Source: an uncultured Clostridia bacterium (GTDB lineage Bacteria; Bacillota; Clostridia; Christensenellales; Borkfalkiaceae). From it: a stretch of 64,000 bases of DNA. A program made the translations under genes and the position numbers. Where the stretch lies: assembly GCA_944337235.1 (NCBI GenBank), contig CALVLK010000005.1:36984-100983 (forward strand), given 5' to 3'. The notes below the pieces were generated by a model. That model was not told the DNA's origin and searched no databases. It saw only the letters and a list, made by a program, of their open reading frames with translations. Positions 28,825 through 37,443 of the stretch are shown one piece after another (the first letter of the stretch is position 1; every line of letters begins with the position of its first letter).

Positions 28825-30207
28825 ATGTCGGTTATCTGGCTGATCCTGATCTTATACGGCGCGCTGAGCGTGCTGTTTGCCATTCTATACATCCCCAAGC
28901 TGATGCAGACGCTGTGGGCGTTTTACCGCATCCCGAAAAAGCCCGTCACAAAGAAGCGGCGCATCTCCGTCGTCATCCCCGCGCGGGGGGAAAGCCGCGT
29001 GATCGGCGATCTTTTGCACTCGCTCGCCGTACAGGATTACGACCGCGCGCTGTTTGCGGTCAATATCATTGTAAAGGACACGGACGACCCCACCGTCGAC
29101 ATTGCGACGAAGGCAGGGGCGCGGGTGTTCGTCGTGCCAGACCAGGACTGCAAGGGCGCGGCGCTGGACGGATACTTCCACGCCATTACCGAGGAAGAGC
29201 GCGACTCGTTTGCCGCATTCGTCATCGTCGACGCCGACGCGGTGCTCTCGCCCGACTATCTGAGCGAGCTGAACAACGCGCTGGAATATGACAAGCAGAT
29301 CGTCGTCACGCGCAAGCGCGTAAAAAATTATTTGGGCGACAGAAAGGCGCGCTCGATGTTCTGCACCTGCTCCTCGCTCAACTATCCCGTGTTGGACGAC
29401 CTCGGCAATATCTTCCGCACGGAGAAGGGGCTGCCGCTCAACCTGTGCGGGCAGGGGCTGATGGTGCGCACGGACGTCATCCGCACGATCGGCGGGTGGC
29501 CGTACCGCACCCTCACCGAGGACTACGAGATGAAGAAGGACGGCATCGTGCGCGGCTTTACCATGATGTACTACCCCTATGCCGTGATCTACACGGAGGA
29601 GGTCATCCGCCACAAGGACTGCTGGTCGCGCCGCATGCGCTGGGTGATCGGGTATTCTCAGAGCGACAAGAAGTACAACAAGCTGATCCGCGAAAAATTC
29701 AAGCGGGAGCGCCCCTCCTTTCTGCTCTGGTACGAAACATTCTTTTCACTTGCGCCCATCATCGGGTTTATCGTGACGACCATTGTGACGGCGCTCGCGG
29801 GCGCGGGGCTGAGCATCGCCTATGCCGTTATAGGCAGCCCGCTGTGGCTAAACGCGCTGCTGCTCCTCACCCTGATGCCCCTTGGCATCATGTACCTTTT
29901 GGAGCTTATCTACTGCCTGATCACTATGATCTGCTACCGCGACGCCCTTGCCGGGCTGAGCGCGGGCGAATGGCTTGCAGCCTGGCTGTTTTCGCCCATC
30001 TTCATGTTCGAGTACTTCCCCATCTTCATTCAGGGGCAGATCTGCATTGCGTCCAAGCGCAAGGTGGGCTGGCAGCATACGGCGCGCGTCGAATATAAAA
30101 ACGGCGCCATTCTGCTGGGCAGCAGGTATCTGGAGCGGCTGCGCCGCTACACGCAGAGACAGCGCGACAAGTATCTCGCCAAAAAACAGAACCGGCAAAA
30201 AAAATGA
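28825..30207 (+). CDS. Membrane glycosyltransferase, family 2 (processive type)
   Basis: 460 residues. One N-terminal membrane helix, then a GT-A catalytic domain with SVVIPARGE, the DAD metal site in IVDADAVLS, acceptor-site TEDYEM, and RRMRW. The last resembles the Q/RxxRW motif of processive synthases such as cellulose/hyaluronan synthase. Three or four C-terminal membrane helices follow. It likely makes or elongates a surface polysaccharide or glycolipid; the product is not readable. The start at MSVIWL has GGAGC; an upstream frame would begin inside the promoter. Confidence 0.85.
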   Translation: MSVIWLILILYGALSVLFAILYIPKLMQTLWAFYRIPKKPVTKKRRISVVIPARGESRVIGDLLHSLAVQDYDRALFAVNIIVKDTDDPTVDIATKAGARVFVVPDQDCKGAALDGYFHAITEEERDSFAAFVIVDADAVLSPDYLSELNNALEYDKQIVVTRKRVKNYLGDRKARSMFCTCSSLNYPVLDDLGNIFRTEKGLPLNLCGQGLMVRTDVIRTIGGWPYRTLTEDYEMKKDGIVRGFTMMYYPYAVIYTEEVIRHKDCWSRRMRWVIGYSQSDKKYNKLIREKFKRERPSFLLWYETFFSLAPIIGFIVTTIVTALAGAGLSIAYAVIGSPLWLNALLLLTLMPLGIMYLLELIYCLITMICYRDALAGLSAGEWLAAWLFSPIFMFEYFPIFIQGQICIASKRKVGWQHTARVEYKNGAILLGSRYLERLRRYTQRQRDKYLAKKQNRQKK

Positions 30208-30217
30208 CTGTAAATAC

Positions 30218-30254
30218 AAATCCCCGTCCGCCGATCGGCGGACGGGGATTTTAC
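30218..30254. terminator. Bidirectional terminator, perfect palindrome
   Basis: AAATCCCCGTCCGCC-GATC-GGCGGACGGGGATTTT, between the convergent glycosyltransferase and plsC genes. Confidence 0.9.
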
Positions 30255-30263
30255 TATGTTGCA

Positions 30264-31079
30264 TTACTCTTTTGCGCTCTTTTCGCCGCGTACGGCGGGA
30301 AGGTAGACGAGCGGCCTGGAATAGACGCGCTCGTAACAGTCCTGCCAGGCACGCTCGGCGGCGAGGCGCATGCGCTCCATCACCTGCCGGCGCGGCCCCT
30401 CTTCGGGGTAGACGGCGGGAAGAATGTGGATGCGCAGTTTGCGGATATGCCCGCGGCGACTGAGATCGAAGGTGCAGAACAGGGGCAGCACGGGCACGCC
30501 ATAGCGCACGGCGTAGTGGAAGGCGCCGTCCTTCATGGGGCGCGGCTTGGAATAGTTGATCCACATGGCCTGCTCTGCGTAGAAATTGATGATCTTGCCC
30601 GCTTCGAGCAGCCGCTGCATCTCGGCATTCAGGTTGCGCAGCGCCGCCAGATTGGGGGAAAAGGGCAACACCCCGCCGGCACGCAATACTGCGCCCACAA
30701 TGCCGCGCTTGTTGTTCCCGGGCGCGACGGTATGATAGGAGCGGTAATGCCCCACCGCCGCCCGCACGAACAGCGTATCGAGAAAGGAAAAATGGTTGGT
30801 GACGCAGATCGCGCCGCGCCCTTTGAGCGGCTTGAGATTTTCCTTCCCCTCGACGCGCGCACCGTAGGCGATACGAAGCAGGAGCGGCCCCGCCGCGGCG
30901 AGAATAGTGCGGATCGCCGCCGCGCCAATCTTGTGAAGTTTGCCGCCGCGGTAATCGTAGTTCTCGTCCGGCACGCTCCAGTTGTCGCCGAACGGGATAT
31001 AGTCAAAATCAAACCGACGATGCGCCTCGAGGACGTCGTGTATGCCCTCTCGGCGCGCTCTTTTGCTTCTTTTTTGCAT
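30264..31079 (-). CDS. plsC: 1-acyl-glycerol-3-phosphate acyltransferase (PlsC family)
   Basis: 271 residues. The catalytic NHX4D motif is NHFSFLD. The substrate-phosphate region reads FYAEQAMW, in the place of the usual FPEGTRS, so specificity may differ from classical PlsC. It is a membrane-associated enzyme of phospholipid synthesis or of lipid-anchor acylation. The start MQKRSKRARR is placed at 31079, with GAGGG 8 bases upstream; the ATG at 31085 is too close to that site. Confidence 0.85.
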   Translation of the reverse strand: MQKRSKRARREGIHDVLEAHRRFDFDYIPFGDNWSVPDENYDYRGGKLHKIGAAAIRTILAAAGPLLLRIAYGARVEGKENLKPLKGRGAICVTNHFSFLDTLFVRAAVGHYRSYHTVAPGNNKRGIVGAVLRAGGVLPFSPNLAALRNLNAEMQRLLEAGKIINFYAEQAMWINYSKPRPMKDGAFHYAVRYGVPVLPLFCTFDLSRRGHIRKLRIHILPAVYPEEGPRRQVMERMRLAAERAWQDCYERVYSRPLVYLPAVRGEKSAKE

Positions 31080-31101
31080 TTGCATCGCCCTCACAATAAA
31101 T

Positions 31102-31130
31102 ATTGTATCGCAATTTGTGGCGTTTGTCAA
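31102..31130 (-). promoter_or_regulatory. Promoter of plsC
   Basis: TTGACA, 17 bases, TACAAT. Confidence 0.85.
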
Positions 31131-31171
31131 TGCAAAGAAGCAAAATGTCATATCAATTTGTGACGAATCTT

Positions 31172-31855
31172 TCAGCCATGCCGCGGCGCGGGAGCTGCAT
31201 ACAGGTCAAACTCGCCGTCGATATCGAACGTGGCGTTCGCGTCGAACGCGGCGAGCTTGGAGATGGATACCTCATACGCCGTCATGGTGACCGTCTCCGT
31301 CTCGGAGAGCCGCTTCTGATATTCCCTGCTCTGGATCCTGCCCGAGAGCGCGATGCGGTCGCCCACCTTTAGGTTCTGCACAAAGCGGGCGTTTCTGCCC
31401 CAGGCGATGCAGGGGATGTAGTCTGACTTGTTATAGGCGCGGTTGACCGCGACAAGCAGATCGGCGATCTCGCGGTTGAAGGGGGTAGTGCGGTAGACGG
31501 GCGGCTTGCACAGGTACCCCGACAGCACGATACTGTTCGGATTGCGCGACGGCGCGCTGTCGACGATCTCGCGCACGAACACCGTGAGCATGAGCCGCGA
31601 TCTGCCGTTTTCCAGCTTGTTGTAGCTGCGGAATTGCCCCAGGGCGCAGATGGTGCTGCCCACGCGCAGATCGTTTTCATGGATCAGCCGCTCTGAAATG
31701 GTGACGGGCAGCATATCTGCCTGGCCGGAGAGCCGCATGACCCTGACGAAAAGTTCGTAAAATCCCTCGCCGTACACCTCGTGCGAAAAGGTCGCCTCGG
31801 TCGCGATTTCACCCATGAAGTACACTCTGTTGTTCTTTTCTGTGTTGTAATCCAT
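31172..31855 (-). CDS. SSB-like protein with two OB-fold domains
   Basis: 227 residues. Two OB-like segments follow each other. The first runs from about 10 to 100 (NRVYFMGEIATEATFSHEVY). The second, from about 110 to 205, is the better SSB match (IVLSGYLCKPPVYRTTPFNR, then YIPCIAWGRNARF and GDRIALSGRIQSREY). It lacks the acidic DDDIPF-type tail that recruits partners to replicative SSB. It is therefore probably an accessory single-stranded-DNA binder rather than the main SSB. It lies 43 bases downstream of the pdaB-like gene. Confidence 0.8.
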   Translation of the reverse strand: MDYNTEKNNRVYFMGEIATEATFSHEVYGEGFYELFVRVMRLSGQADMLPVTISERLIHENDLRVGSTICALGQFRSYNKLENGRSRLMLTVFVREIVDSAPSRNPNSIVLSGYLCKPPVYRTTPFNREIADLLVAVNRAYNKSDYIPCIAWGRNARFVQNLKVGDRIALSGRIQSREYQKRLSETETVTMTAYEVSISKLAAFDANATFDIDGEFDLYAAPAPRHG

Positions 31856-31898
31856 ATCGTAAACGTACCTCCGTCAAGTATTTCCGCGTAAAGGGCAG

Positions 31899-32663
31899 CT
31901 ATGTGGCAAGAAGCTGCCTGCCTGTGGGATCGATGGTGTAATTCTCACGGTAGATAAGTTCGCCGACGGGCACAAAAGTGAAGCCCCGCGCAAGCAGACT
32001 GTCAAGAAGAATGGGCAACGCCTCCGCCGTATGCAGCCCGTTGTTGTGGCACAGGATGATAGAGCCGCTCTTGACGCGCGGCAGCACGCGATCTGCGATC
32101 TCGGCGGCGGAGAGATCCTTCCAGTCGAGGGAGTCTACATCCCACTGAATGGCATACATGCCGAGCGACTGCGCGGTGTCGATGACGGTATCGTCGTAGT
32201 CGCCGTAGGGGGGACGGAAGAGGGTGACGGCCTTGCCCGTGATCTGCGTGATCGCCTGGGCAGAGCTCTTCAGCTCGCCGCGGATCTCCTCTTCGGACTG
32301 TTTGCTCATATACGAATGCGTTGCGCTGTGCGTGCCGAGTTCCATGCCCGCGGCGTCGATGCTGCGCACGCAGTCGGGATATTTCTCCGTCCAGAACTGC
32401 ACGGCAAAGAAGGTCGCGCGCACGCCGCGCTGCGAAAGCGTATCGAGCAGCGACTGCGTATATTCCGTGCCCCAGGCGCAGTCGAAGGTGATGGCTATGG
32501 CGTTATCCTCCCGCCCCACCGAATAGATGGGCAGCGAGCGCCGTCCGCTCCAATATACCTCCTGCGCCTGCGCGCTCCCGGCGGCAAACGCCGCAAGCAC
32601 GACGGCGGCGATCATGACAACCGCCAACAGCAGCACCCTGAGCCTGAGCACGACCACCTTCAT
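31899..32663 (-). CDS. pdaB: Polysaccharide deacetylase, PdaB/NodB family
   Basis: 254 residues. An N-terminal signal/anchor helix (about 7-33) precedes a NodB domain: motif 1 ITFDCAWG (Asp-Cys in place of Asp-Asp, as in PdaB proteins), motif 2 ELGTHSATHSYM with the metal histidines, motif 3 RPPYGDYD, motif 4 WDVDSLDW and motif 5 IILCHNN. PdaB-type enzymes act on spore cortex peptidoglycan. Whether this gene is sporulation-specific is inferred only from the family. Ribosome site GAGGG/AAGGG. Confidence 0.88.
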   Translation of the reverse strand: MKVVVLRLRVLLLAVVMIAAVVLAAFAAGSAQAQEVYWSGRRSLPIYSVGREDNAIAITFDCAWGTEYTQSLLDTLSQRGVRATFFAVQFWTEKYPDCVRSIDAAGMELGTHSATHSYMSKQSEEEIRGELKSSAQAITQITGKAVTLFRPPYGDYDDTVIDTAQSLGMYAIQWDVDSLDWKDLSAAEIADRVLPRVKSGSIILCHNNGLHTAEALPILLDSLLARGFTFVPVGELIYRENYTIDPTGRQLLAT

Positions 32664-32809
32664 TCCCTTAACCCTCTATATGTTATCATATCCGCATGGG
32701 AGAAAATCGAAGAATTTTTCGCTTTCGCGTCTGATTTTGTCGATTTATCCTGTCCGCCGCGGATATTCTATTCATATGCCCGTCCCACCGCAACTATGCC
32801 CGCCGCAGC

Positions 32810-32841
32810 AAAAAAAGGACGCCTGCCGCATGCAAGCGCCC
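32810..32841 (-). terminator. Terminator of the 32896 lipoprotein gene
   Basis: On the minus strand GGGCGCTTGC, ATGCG loop, GCAGGCGTCC (two G-U pairs), then TTTTTTT. Confidence 0.8.
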
Positions 32842-32895
32842 TTCGCGATACTATTTTAAATTTTGCCATGAAAAATTTTTAACGGATCAGCTCAG

Positions 32896-34098
32896 TTATA
32901 CCCATTGCCAGGACCAGGCCGTGGGAACCCCGTCTACATAGTGCCAGAAATTACCGATCTCCGTCGGCTGTGTTTCGCTGTAAAAAAAGACCTTAGAATC
33001 AATATCATCCTCGACGCAGGAGACACTGTTCCATTGTGCACTATTTCCGCAATAAAAGATCTTTTCCAATGCGTCGCAGCCAGAAAAAGCGCTCATTCCG
33101 ATCTCTTGCAGGGATGCGGGCATGACAATGGACTCCATAGCGGTGCAATTTTCGAAAGCTTGCGCATAGACATACTGTATCCCCTCCGGCAATGCAATGC
33201 TGCGCAAATTCCGGCAACCATAGAACGCCGCTCCGGCAATTGCTATTACAGATCGTCCAAGATGAGTCGGGGCCACTGTCATTTGCGACGCAGTTCGATC
33301 CAGCGGGCTAAAGACAGAACAATTTCCATCCCGCCGAATATAATAGAGCATAAGCTCATTGGTGACGTCTGCCGATTCTGTGCCAATCGTGCCCGCCTTA
33401 ATAATGCTGCCATCTCGATACAACAACAAAAGCTCGTTTTGCAGGTTGATAGCAAACCCCTGAATGGTATTCTGCCCCACCTGTGTCTGAAGTCCGTCGA
33501 TCTGTCCAAAGGAAAGCGTTGTCCCTGTTGTATCGGAGATAAACAGCTCACCATCTCCAACCAAAACATGAAGAATGGTGCGCAATTCTGCCTCCGCTTC
33601 TATGGGAAGATCCACACGTACTTCACCGACATCCGCAGAGATTCCATCTGCCTTTGCCTTAAGCCTTCCGATCCCATTGATATATAGATCGGTAAAAGTT
33701 GTATTATCTAAATTGCTTAAAAACTGCGCCAAAGTATATGCATGACCCAGCGCGACCGATCGTTCATAAATTTCATCGATCGAATAGAACAGCGCGACAT
33801 CGATCGTTTCGGTATCGGGTTCCTCATCCGGCGTTTCGATTTCAGAATCACCGTTCTGCGAAATCCCACACCGCAGACAGACGCCGTTTTGCCAGTTATG
33901 CCCCAAGGGCTCCGTCTCTATATAGTTCTTTTGACCGCATTCTGCGCATGTCTGCTCGATGACGCCTCGTCCCTCACATGACGGCTCCACAATCGTGTAA
34001 TTGAGAAAATCATGAACGTGTTGCGGCTCTGTTGTACAGCCGCATAGGGCTATGAGCGCAGCAATTCCGCATGACAGTATCCCGAGAAGCTTTTTCAT
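32896..34098 (-). CDS. Lipoprotein with zinc-ribbon-like module and LRR_5 repeats
   Basis: 400 residues. Lipobox ALCGC (Cys21). A His/Cys module at about 26-76 (HVHDF, C-E-G-R-G, CAECGQ, PLGHNW, CLRCG) is shared with the 34520 protein. A middle region of unknown fold follows. Two or three BspA repeats (LGRSVIAIAGAAFYGCRNLR, MPASLQEIGMSAFSGCDALE) lead to a C-terminal cap (IFYCGNSAQWNSV, NFWHYVDG) related to that of the tandem LRR proteins. It is divergent from the XRE gene. Ribosome site GGAGG. Confidence 0.8.
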   Translation of the reverse strand: MKKLLGILSCGIAALIALCGCTTEPQHVHDFLNYTIVEPSCEGRGVIEQTCAECGQKNYIETEPLGHNWQNGVCLRCGISQNGDSEIETPDEEPDTETIDVALFYSIDEIYERSVALGHAYTLAQFLSNLDNTTFTDLYINGIGRLKAKADGISADVGEVRVDLPIEAEAELRTILHVLVGDGELFISDTTGTTLSFGQIDGLQTQVGQNTIQGFAINLQNELLLLYRDGSIIKAGTIGTESADVTNELMLYYIRRDGNCSVFSPLDRTASQMTVAPTHLGRSVIAIAGAAFYGCRNLRSIALPEGIQYVYAQAFENCTAMESIVMPASLQEIGMSAFSGCDALEKIFYCGNSAQWNSVSCVEDDIDSKVFFYSETQPTEIGNFWHYVDGVPTAWSWQWV

Positions 34099-34113
34099 AT
34101 GATCCTCCATAAT

Positions 34114-34129
34114 TAGCCCCAAGGGGCTA
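34114..34129. promoter_or_regulatory. Leader palindrome TAGCCCC-AA-GGGGCTA
   Basis: A 7-bp perfect dyad between the -10 and the GGAGG of the 32896 gene. It is placed like the hairpin at 28314-28336. Candidate operator for the divergent XRE regulator, or an mRNA hairpin. Confidence 0.5.
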
Positions 34130-34138
34130 TTTTTCTGC

Positions 34139-34167
34139 ATTATACTCCTATGGTGCTAAAATGTCGA
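34139..34167 (-). promoter_or_regulatory. Promoter of the 32896 lipoprotein gene
   Basis: TCGACA, 17 bases, TATAAT on the minus strand. Confidence 0.75.
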
Positions 34168-34198
34168 CGGTTTATCTCTATCTGGAGGGTCGTTGAAG

Positions 34199-34411
34199 AT
34201 GCAAATTCTGGTGAAAGAGCGTATTCGGGAGCTGATGAAGGAGAACGGTCTGAATCAGGTCCGCCTTGCGGAAGAGGCGGGAATGAAGCAGAATACCATC
34301 AGCGCATGGCTTTTGGGCAAGAAGGAGCCGTGCATTCAAAGCCTTTGGCTGCTTGCCGATTATTTTCATGTGTCGATCGACTATTTGGTCGGAAGAACAG
34401 ATATTGAGTAA
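34199..34411 (+). CDS. XRE-family helix-turn-helix regulator (small)
   Basis: A 70-residue Cro/C1-type domain with nothing else attached: RIRELMKENGLNQVRLAEEA (helices 1-2), the recognition region MKQNTISAWLLGKKEP, then LADYFHVSIDYLVGR. The ATG at 34199 is 10 bases after GGAGG; a TTG two codons earlier is also possible. It is divergent from the LRR/zinc-ribbon lipoprotein, with a palindrome in the shared gap, so local control is plausible. It has no phage or conjugative neighbours. Confidence 0.88.
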   Translation: MQILVKERIRELMKENGLNQVRLAEEAGMKQNTISAWLLGKKEPCIQSLWLLADYFHVSIDYLVGRTDIE

Positions 34412-34430
34412 ATTTTTCAAACCAAAAGAA

Positions 34431-34465
34431 GCGCTTCCGTTGCCCCTGTGTGGCAACGGAAGCGC
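34431..34465 (-). terminator. Hairpin terminator of the 34520 gene
   Basis: GCGCTTCCGTTGCC, 7-base loop, GGCAACGGAAGCGC. Only the minus strand has a T-rich tail (TTCTTTTGG). It may also block read-through from the XRE gene. Confidence 0.7.
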
Positions 34466-34519
34466 CGATCAATATTGTAGATCTGTATCAGTGGGTCCTG
34501 CTAAATTCCCCAAGCAATT

Positions 34520-35731
34520 TTAAGCGATCCTGATTTCCGAAACAGAAATGACGTTCATGGTGACGTCTTCCATAGAGAGTGCCGTCTCGTAGACGCCGTC
34601 CGGCACCTTGATGTAACGCTGTATGGGCGTGCCGCCGCCGATCGCCGTGGAGATGAGGATATAGCCCAGCCAATGATACTCCCACGTGATCGTGAAACTG
34701 ACGGGCGACGCATCGCTGCCCCAATCCGAACCCGTGCTCGTGCCCGAATAGTAAACTTCCCAATCGGTCGCGGCATTCAAAAACTCTTCTGTGGATGCAA
34801 AATTGTATTCGACCGCATCGCTACCCCACGGATGAAGCGACCAGCCGCAGTTATTCCATGCTGTGTCTGCACCCATGACCCAGGTATCCTGACGGGCAAG
34901 GAAGAGATTTTCGTCTTGCCTGATCCCAAGAAACGGCGTATCCCATGTATCGGTGCCCGTCGTATAGGCGGTGCCGCTGATGGAGATGAACTGTCCCTTT
35001 TCGATGCTGCCGTACGTCATATAGTTGCTGCCGTCGGATGCCATACAAGCCCGCGCATCCGCGCTGATCACAGGTGTCGTCCCCCAGGCCGTGACAGAGA
35101 TGCTGTCCTCAAGCGCCCACGTTCCGCGCTGCACGCCGTCAATGGAACAGGTGCAGACGCCGTCAACGGGATCCCCCCAGGCGTGATCGAGCGTAACGTA
35201 ATATGATGTACTGCACTGCACGCCGTATGCGCTGCCCTGCACAGTGATCGGGTACGCCCCGCGTGCCGCGTCATAATTCCCCGCGGCGATCGCTGCGAAT
35301 GCTGCGTCCATCGACTCGGCGTCGACTGAGATCTCCTCTGCCGTCAATGCGCGCGTTTCTCCTGCGGCGCCGTCCGTTTCAAAATGTCCGATGACGCGGA
35401 AAGAGTCGCCCGTCGTGAACGCTGCGTCCGCCTCTGTAAACTCTGTCTTTTGCCCCTCGACCGTGATAGAGCGCAACGTCATCATGCCGCCGCTTTCCGT
35501 TCGCCCGCAGCGCATGCAGACGCCGTCTTCCCAGTCATGCCCCAGGGGCGGAACTTCCTCGGTGACAATTTCACCGCATTCCGAACAGACACGCTCAACA
35601 GTTCCCCCTTCCTCACACGTCGGCTCTTCGATATAGCTGTCGGAAAAACTGTGAACATGCCCCCCGTTACAGCCGCAAAGCGCCATGGTAAGCGCGAGAC
35701 AGCAGGACAACAATGCTAATCTTTTTTTCAT
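34520..35731 (-). CDS. Lipoprotein with zinc-ribbon-like module, unknown C-terminal region
   Basis: 403 residues. Lipobox ALCGC (Cys21). The same His/Cys module as the 32896 protein (HVHSF, C-E-E-G-G, CSECGE, PLGHDW, CMRCG) occupies about 24-75. The rest is different: an Ig-like segment (MMTLRSITVEGQKTEF) and a Trp/Gly-rich beta-type region (GQFISISGTAYTTGTDTW, TFTITWEYHWLGYILIS) that could be a carbohydrate-binding fold. Function unknown. Ribosome site GGGAGG. Confidence 0.72.
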   Translation of the reverse strand: MKKRLALLSCCLALTMALCGCNGGHVHSFSDSYIEEPTCEEGGTVERVCSECGEIVTEEVPPLGHDWEDGVCMRCGRTESGGMMTLRSITVEGQKTEFTEADAAFTTGDSFRVIGHFETDGAAGETRALTAEEISVDAESMDAAFAAIAAGNYDAARGAYPITVQGSAYGVQCSTSYYVTLDHAWGDPVDGVCTCSIDGVQRGTWALEDSISVTAWGTTPVISADARACMASDGSNYMTYGSIEKGQFISISGTAYTTGTDTWDTPFLGIRQDENLFLARQDTWVMGADTAWNNCGWSLHPWGSDAVEYNFASTEEFLNAATDWEVYYSGTSTGSDWGSDASPVSFTITWEYHWLGYILISTAIGGGTPIQRYIKVPDGVYETALSMEDVTMNVISVSEIRIA

Positions 35732-35874
35732 ATTGACCTCCCGATCGGCCCGATAGGACGATGTATCTACATCATACTCCGCTTGCACGAAATTGTCAAT
35801 ACCTTATTCCAAATTTTTTGTTTTACCAAAATATATTTCGCCACCTTATAAGCGCCCGCTTCTCCGCAATACAG

Positions 35875-35899
35875 AAAAACCCGCCCGAAGGCGGTTTTT
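35875..35899 (-). terminator. Terminator of comF
   Basis: AACCGCC-TTCG-GGCGGGTTTTT on the minus strand. The comF stop codon lies in its 5' arm. Confidence 0.8.
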
Positions 35900-36668
35900 A
35901 TTTGCGCTTGTCGGGCGCGGGCGGTTTGCCGAAGGGGTTCTTGCGCGCGACGCTTGTGATCGTGATAAGATACACGTTTTGCGCGCCCGCGCGCAGCAGC
36001 ACGGTGGCAAGCTCGCTGCCCGTAGCGCCCGTGGTCAGCGTGTCGTCTGCGATGAGAATGTTTCTGTCGCGCACTCCCTTGCGGTCGTGAACATGAAAGC
36101 AGCCGCGCAGATTCTCCTCCCGCTCGCGGCGGCTGAGCGTCTTCTGCTCCTGCGTGTCGCGCGGTTTATCGACGGGCTGAATGAAGGGCAGGCCGCTACG
36201 CTCGGCGAGGGCGCGTGCAAAGAGCTCGGACTGATTGTACCCCCGACGGCGACGGGCGCGCTTGGTCATCGGCACGCACGTGATGCAATCCGCCATGGGA
36301 AACTCCTCCTGGACAAGGGGCAGAGCGAGCTCTGCGCAGGTATATGCCAGATATTTTGCGCCGTTCTTGAACTGATGCACAAGCTGTGCGGCGCGCCCCT
36401 CATGCAGCAATACCGAACGCGCCTTGGCAACGGCGAGCGGCTTTTGCTTGCATTCGAGGCAGGTGCCCGGCTCGCGCACCTTTCTGCCGCAAAAGGGGCA
36501 GACGATCCCGTCGTTTTTGGGCAGACTCTCCCTGCACGACGCGCAGACGCGCTCGTTGGCGAACACCTCGCGGTCGCAGAGGTCGCAGGTAAAATTGTGC
36601 GTTACGTCGTACGAGCGGAGGGCGGCGCGCAGCCGCTCTGCCCAGCCTCTGAGATCGGGTTTTTTCAT
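35898..36668 (-). CDS. comF: ComF-family phosphoribosyltransferase-like protein
   Basis: 256 residues. N-terminal zinc fingers: CDLCDREV...CASC and CPFCGRK...CLEC. A PRTase-like domain has the PRPP loop NILIADDTLTTGATGSE and ComF-typical RRRGYNQSELFARALA. ComF/GntX proteins take part in DNA uptake or DNA metabolism. No clear ribosome site precedes the ATG. It follows the acidic zinc-ribbon gene by 58 bases. Confidence 0.9.
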   Translation of the reverse strand: MKKPDLRGWAERLRAALRSYDVTHNFTCDLCDREVFANERVCASCRESLPKNDGIVCPFCGRKVREPGTCLECKQKPLAVAKARSVLLHEGRAAQLVHQFKNGAKYLAYTCAELALPLVQEEFPMADCITCVPMTKRARRRRGYNQSELFARALAERSGLPFIQPVDKPRDTQEQKTLSRREREENLRGCFHVHDRKGVRDRNILIADDTLTTGATGSELATVLLRAGAQNVYLITITSVARKNPFGKPPAPDKRK

Positions 36669-36726
36669 GGGTAGAAAAGCACGGGCGGACAGTCGCCGCT
36701 GCCCGCCCGCAGAAGGGCGATAAGGA

Positions 36727-37209
36727 TCAGAAATCGTCCTCGTCGTCCTCGTCATCGTCGTCATCGTCGCCGAGCGAATAGATCTCGTCGCCCGTGACAT
36801 AGTCGAGGTCGTCCTCGTCGTCCATGGGCGTGACTTCCTCCTCTTCCTCCTCTTCCAGCTCGTCTTCGAACTCGCCTTCAAGCGCTTCGTCCAGCTCACT
36901 CGTATCCTCGACGGCCTCGTCGTCATCGAGGTATTCGCGCCACTCGTCGTCATCTTCGTCGTCGGTGGGTTCGTCCTCGAGCTCCATCTTCTTGCGGCAT
37001 TCCTCGCACATCTTTTCGCCTGCGCGCATCATATTTTCACCGCAGACCGGGCAGAGTTCGGTGGGAAGCTCGGCAGCCTCCTCCTCTTCGATCTCCTCTG
37101 CGTCCGTGCGGATGCCCTTCATCTCTTTCATGCAGACGTCGCAATACTCCTGCTTTTCCGCATCGATATAGTTCAATTCGCAACGCGGGCATTTGATATA
37201 GCGGACCAT
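36727..37209 (-). CDS. Zinc-ribbon protein with highly acidic C-terminus
   Basis: 160 residues, family not recognised. Two Cys4-type fingers: CPRCELNY...CDVCMKE (about 7-27) and CPVCGEN...CEECRKK (about 53-73). From about residue 78 almost every residue is Asp or Glu, ending DDDDDEDDEDDF. It could bind a basic partner such as a nucleoid or ribosomal protein. Perfect GGGAGG ribosome site. It sits directly upstream of comF and is probably co-transcribed. Confidence 0.75.
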   Translation of the reverse strand: MVRYIKCPRCELNYIDAEKQEYCDVCMKEMKGIRTDAEEIEEEEAAELPTELCPVCGENMMRAGEKMCEECRKKMELEDEPTDDEDDDEWREYLDDDEAVEDTSELDEALEGEFEDELEEEEEEEVTPMDDEDDLDYVTGDEIYSLGDDDDDDEDDEDDF

Positions 37210-37407
37210 AGTTTCCTCCCTGTTTAGCCGATTCGGCACCGCCGATATGCAAACGGCTTGTAAATTATATTCGTTCTCATGGAATTTGTAAACTGTTTTG
37301 CCCCGCCTTTTGCAAAAAAACTGTCTTGCAGAGAAATTTTTTTGGCGCAGGGCAGAAATTTTGTCGCACACACCGCCATGCCGCCCCAAAAATTCGCCGA
37401 TAACAGA

Positions 37408-37434
37408 AAAGGGACCCCTTTCGGGATCCCCTCT
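37408..37434 (-). terminator. Terminator of the 37444 gene
   Basis: GGGGATCCC-GAAA-GGGGTCCC with one bulged G, then TTTT on the minus strand. Confidence 0.7.
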
Positions 37435-37443
37435 TGGTTTCGT

